NCBI GenBank assembly: GCA_049305865.1
Contig: JBAQPP010000048.1
Coordinates: forward strand, 1-52,575
DNA: 52,575 nt
From: UBA6263 sp049305865
GTDB taxonomy: Bacteria > Patescibacteriota > Gracilibacteria > Absconditabacterales > Absconditicoccaceae
Direction of reading: 5' to 3'
The position numbers and the translations under genes are program-made. Below, piece by piece: positions 51,256 through 52,575 of the stretch (its first letter is position 1; every line of letters starts with the position of its first letter). The notes beneath the pieces are model-generated. The model was not told where the DNA came from and ran no database searches. It saw nothing but the letters and a program-made list of their open reading frames with translations.

Positions 51256-52575
51256 TTAAAAGGATTTTCATTTTATAAACTTGAAAACCTGATCTAGATT
51301 AAGAAGTCATTTTATAACTTTAAAAACTCAATCTCTTTCAAGATTTATCATACCACTTTTCAAAGCAGCTTTTTCTATTTCAAATGCCTGTTTTCATGAC
51401 AATAACATTGTTTTTATTTCATCATTATATGGCATCATTTCAAATATACCAAGTCTTGATTTATAACCACTTCATCAACACATAGAGCATACTCATCATG
51501 TTTCAGGATCTTTTCAACTTCAAACATAAATATATCCCTCATTTATAAAATCATTTCGTTGTTCTTGAGAGATACCTCTACTTATAATTTCCTTTTTTAA
51601 AGCATCTTTATCAAAATTACGGAAAGATTCTTTTATATATTCTATTCTTTTATCTCATTTTACAGAAACTCTAGTTTTACAACGTTTACAATTTGCTCTA
51701 CAAAGCCTCTGAGCAATTACCAAATTAAAAGTACCTACTATCATATAAGCTTGAGCTCATAAGTTTAATACCCTGGTAATCGTTTCAACAGCAGAATTTG
51801 TATGTACAGTTGAAAATACAAGATGTCATGTCATGGCAGATTCCATAGCCATATCCAATGTCTCATTATCACGAATTTCTCATACCATTATAATATCAGG
51901 ATCTTGTCTCAATCAACCTCTAAGTCAGTTAGCAAAAGTAAATCATATATCAGCTCTTATCTGTGCTTGATTCAATCATGGCATTTTATTTTCGACCGGG
52001 TCTTCATAAGTAATAATATTTACCTCAGGTGTATTTACTTCAGTCAAGCAAGCATAAAGAGTAGTTGTTTTACCTGATCATGTAGGTCAAGTATTTAAAA
52101 TAATTCAGTTTGGATATTTTAAATAAGTTTCAAGAAGATCTTTATTACTTCATTCTATACCAAGCTCAGAAAGTGGAGGGATATCCTTAGATTTATCCAC
52201 AATACGCATTACCAATTTTTCTCACCAAACGGTAGGCAAAGTATTAGCACGCAGATCTATTTCTTTATTTGTTTGAGTAACATTAGAAACTCTAGCATCC
52301 TGAGGTAACCTTTTTTCATCAGGTCTCATCTGACCAGATTCAATTTTAAATTTAGATATAATACTTTCATGAAGATGTTTAGGATATTGGATAAGTTCTT
52401 CTAAAATTCAATCAACTCTAAGTCTTATTCTAGAATAGTTTTCCAACGGCTCTATATGTATATCAGAAGCTCAATCTTCTACCGCAATAGTTAAAAGATT
52501 GTCAAAAATCTTTACAACATCAGATTGCAAAACCGCTTGGTTTAATTTTTCTCTAAATTGCGCAACATCTACCAT
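51256..52575 (-). CDS. pilB: Type IV pilus/type II secretion assembly ATPase PilB/GspE (N-terminally cut)
   Basis: The visible 439 residues run to the window edge; the ATG at 52575-52573 may be internal. Core motifs: AVEDGASDIHIEPLENYSRI, GIILNTGPTGSGKTTTLYAC (Walker A), ITYEDPVENKMP, GLRGGLRQDPDIIMVGEIRD (Walker B region), AMTGHLVFSTVHTNSA and the tetracysteine pairs CRANCKRCK and CSMCGGSGYKS. ATP hydrolysis powers pilus assembly or pseudopilus secretion. Ends FKFIKGKSF with UGA as Gly before the last three codons. Gene pair with pilC (16-base gap). Confidence 0.93.

Noticed and set aside
1..52575. Selenocysteine insertion or leaky UGA read-through
   Set aside because: UGA is frequent in all genes, at Gly positions and without SECIS-like structures; only full reassignment explains it.
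1..52575. CRISPR array or cas genes
   Set aside because: No regularly spaced repeats of 20-40 bases with unique spacers and no Cas motifs were seen.

Overview
The window is AT-rich (roughly 30% GC by eye) and can only be read as genes if UGA is a sense codon. With UAA and UAG as the only stops, nearly every stretch resolves into full-length, recognisable bacterial proteins. UGA falls exactly where these families have invariant glycines: the FtsZ tubulin loop, the P-loops of FtsH, DnaB, PilB and the DEAD-box helicase, GQDPYHG of uracil-DNA glycosylase, and the Gly tail of the TPM protein. This is genetic code 25 (UGA = Gly), known from Absconditabacteria (SR1) and Gracilibacteria of the Patescibacteria/CPR. 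The only tRNA seen is tRNA-Trp with a CCA anticodon, which reads UGG. Start codons have no evident Shine-Dalgarno sequence.

Layout. 1-1.6 kb: end of a cysteine-rich surface protein. 1.7-9 kb: trigger factor, a TIM-barrel protein and a membrane-anchored EEP hydrolase on the minus strand, then MiaB-like methylthiotransferase, UppS and DnaN. 8.9-14.6 kb: a prepilin-like protein overlapping a nucleotidyltransferase-fold protein, FtsA, FtsZ, an isolated ATP synthase epsilon subunit and a Trm11-like methyltransferase. 14.7-21 kb: PAP2 phosphatase, endonuclease III, ABC-F ATPase, tRNA-Trp, RNase P RNA, uracil-DNA glycosylase and RecG. 21-31.9 kb: FtsH, RicT-like PSP1 protein, TPR protein, a catalytically degenerate M20 homolog, GalU, DnaB, TPM and LemA proteins, an unidentified structured transcript, and a second nucleotidyltransferase.

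31.9-48.5 kb is more accessory. It holds a long non-coding stretch with a repeated 11-mer, an unknown protein, a macrodomain protein, a Pif1-like helicase, an AlkZ-like protein, low-complexity RNA-binding-like proteins, a cold-shock protein, a DEAD-box helicase with a Gly/Lys/Ser/Tyr tail, an OLD-family ATPase/Toprim nuclease, a membrane-tethered HTH protein, a holin-IV-like protein, a NifU-like protein lacking its third Cys, a divergent F1-gamma-like protein and an AbiEi-like winged-helix protein. 48.5-52.6 kb: Lgt, an exported protein, and the type IV pilus/secretion proteins PilC/GspF and PilB/GspE (cut by the window edge).

The most novel signal is a pair of similar multi-hairpin elements in the leaders of two minus-strand genes (39493-39652 and 42390-42491), one being the DEAD-box helicase. 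Both end in the same 15-base box and form the same order of stems. They look like an undescribed cis-regulatory RNA or a structured dispersed repeat. All function calls come from reading motifs; no database search was run.
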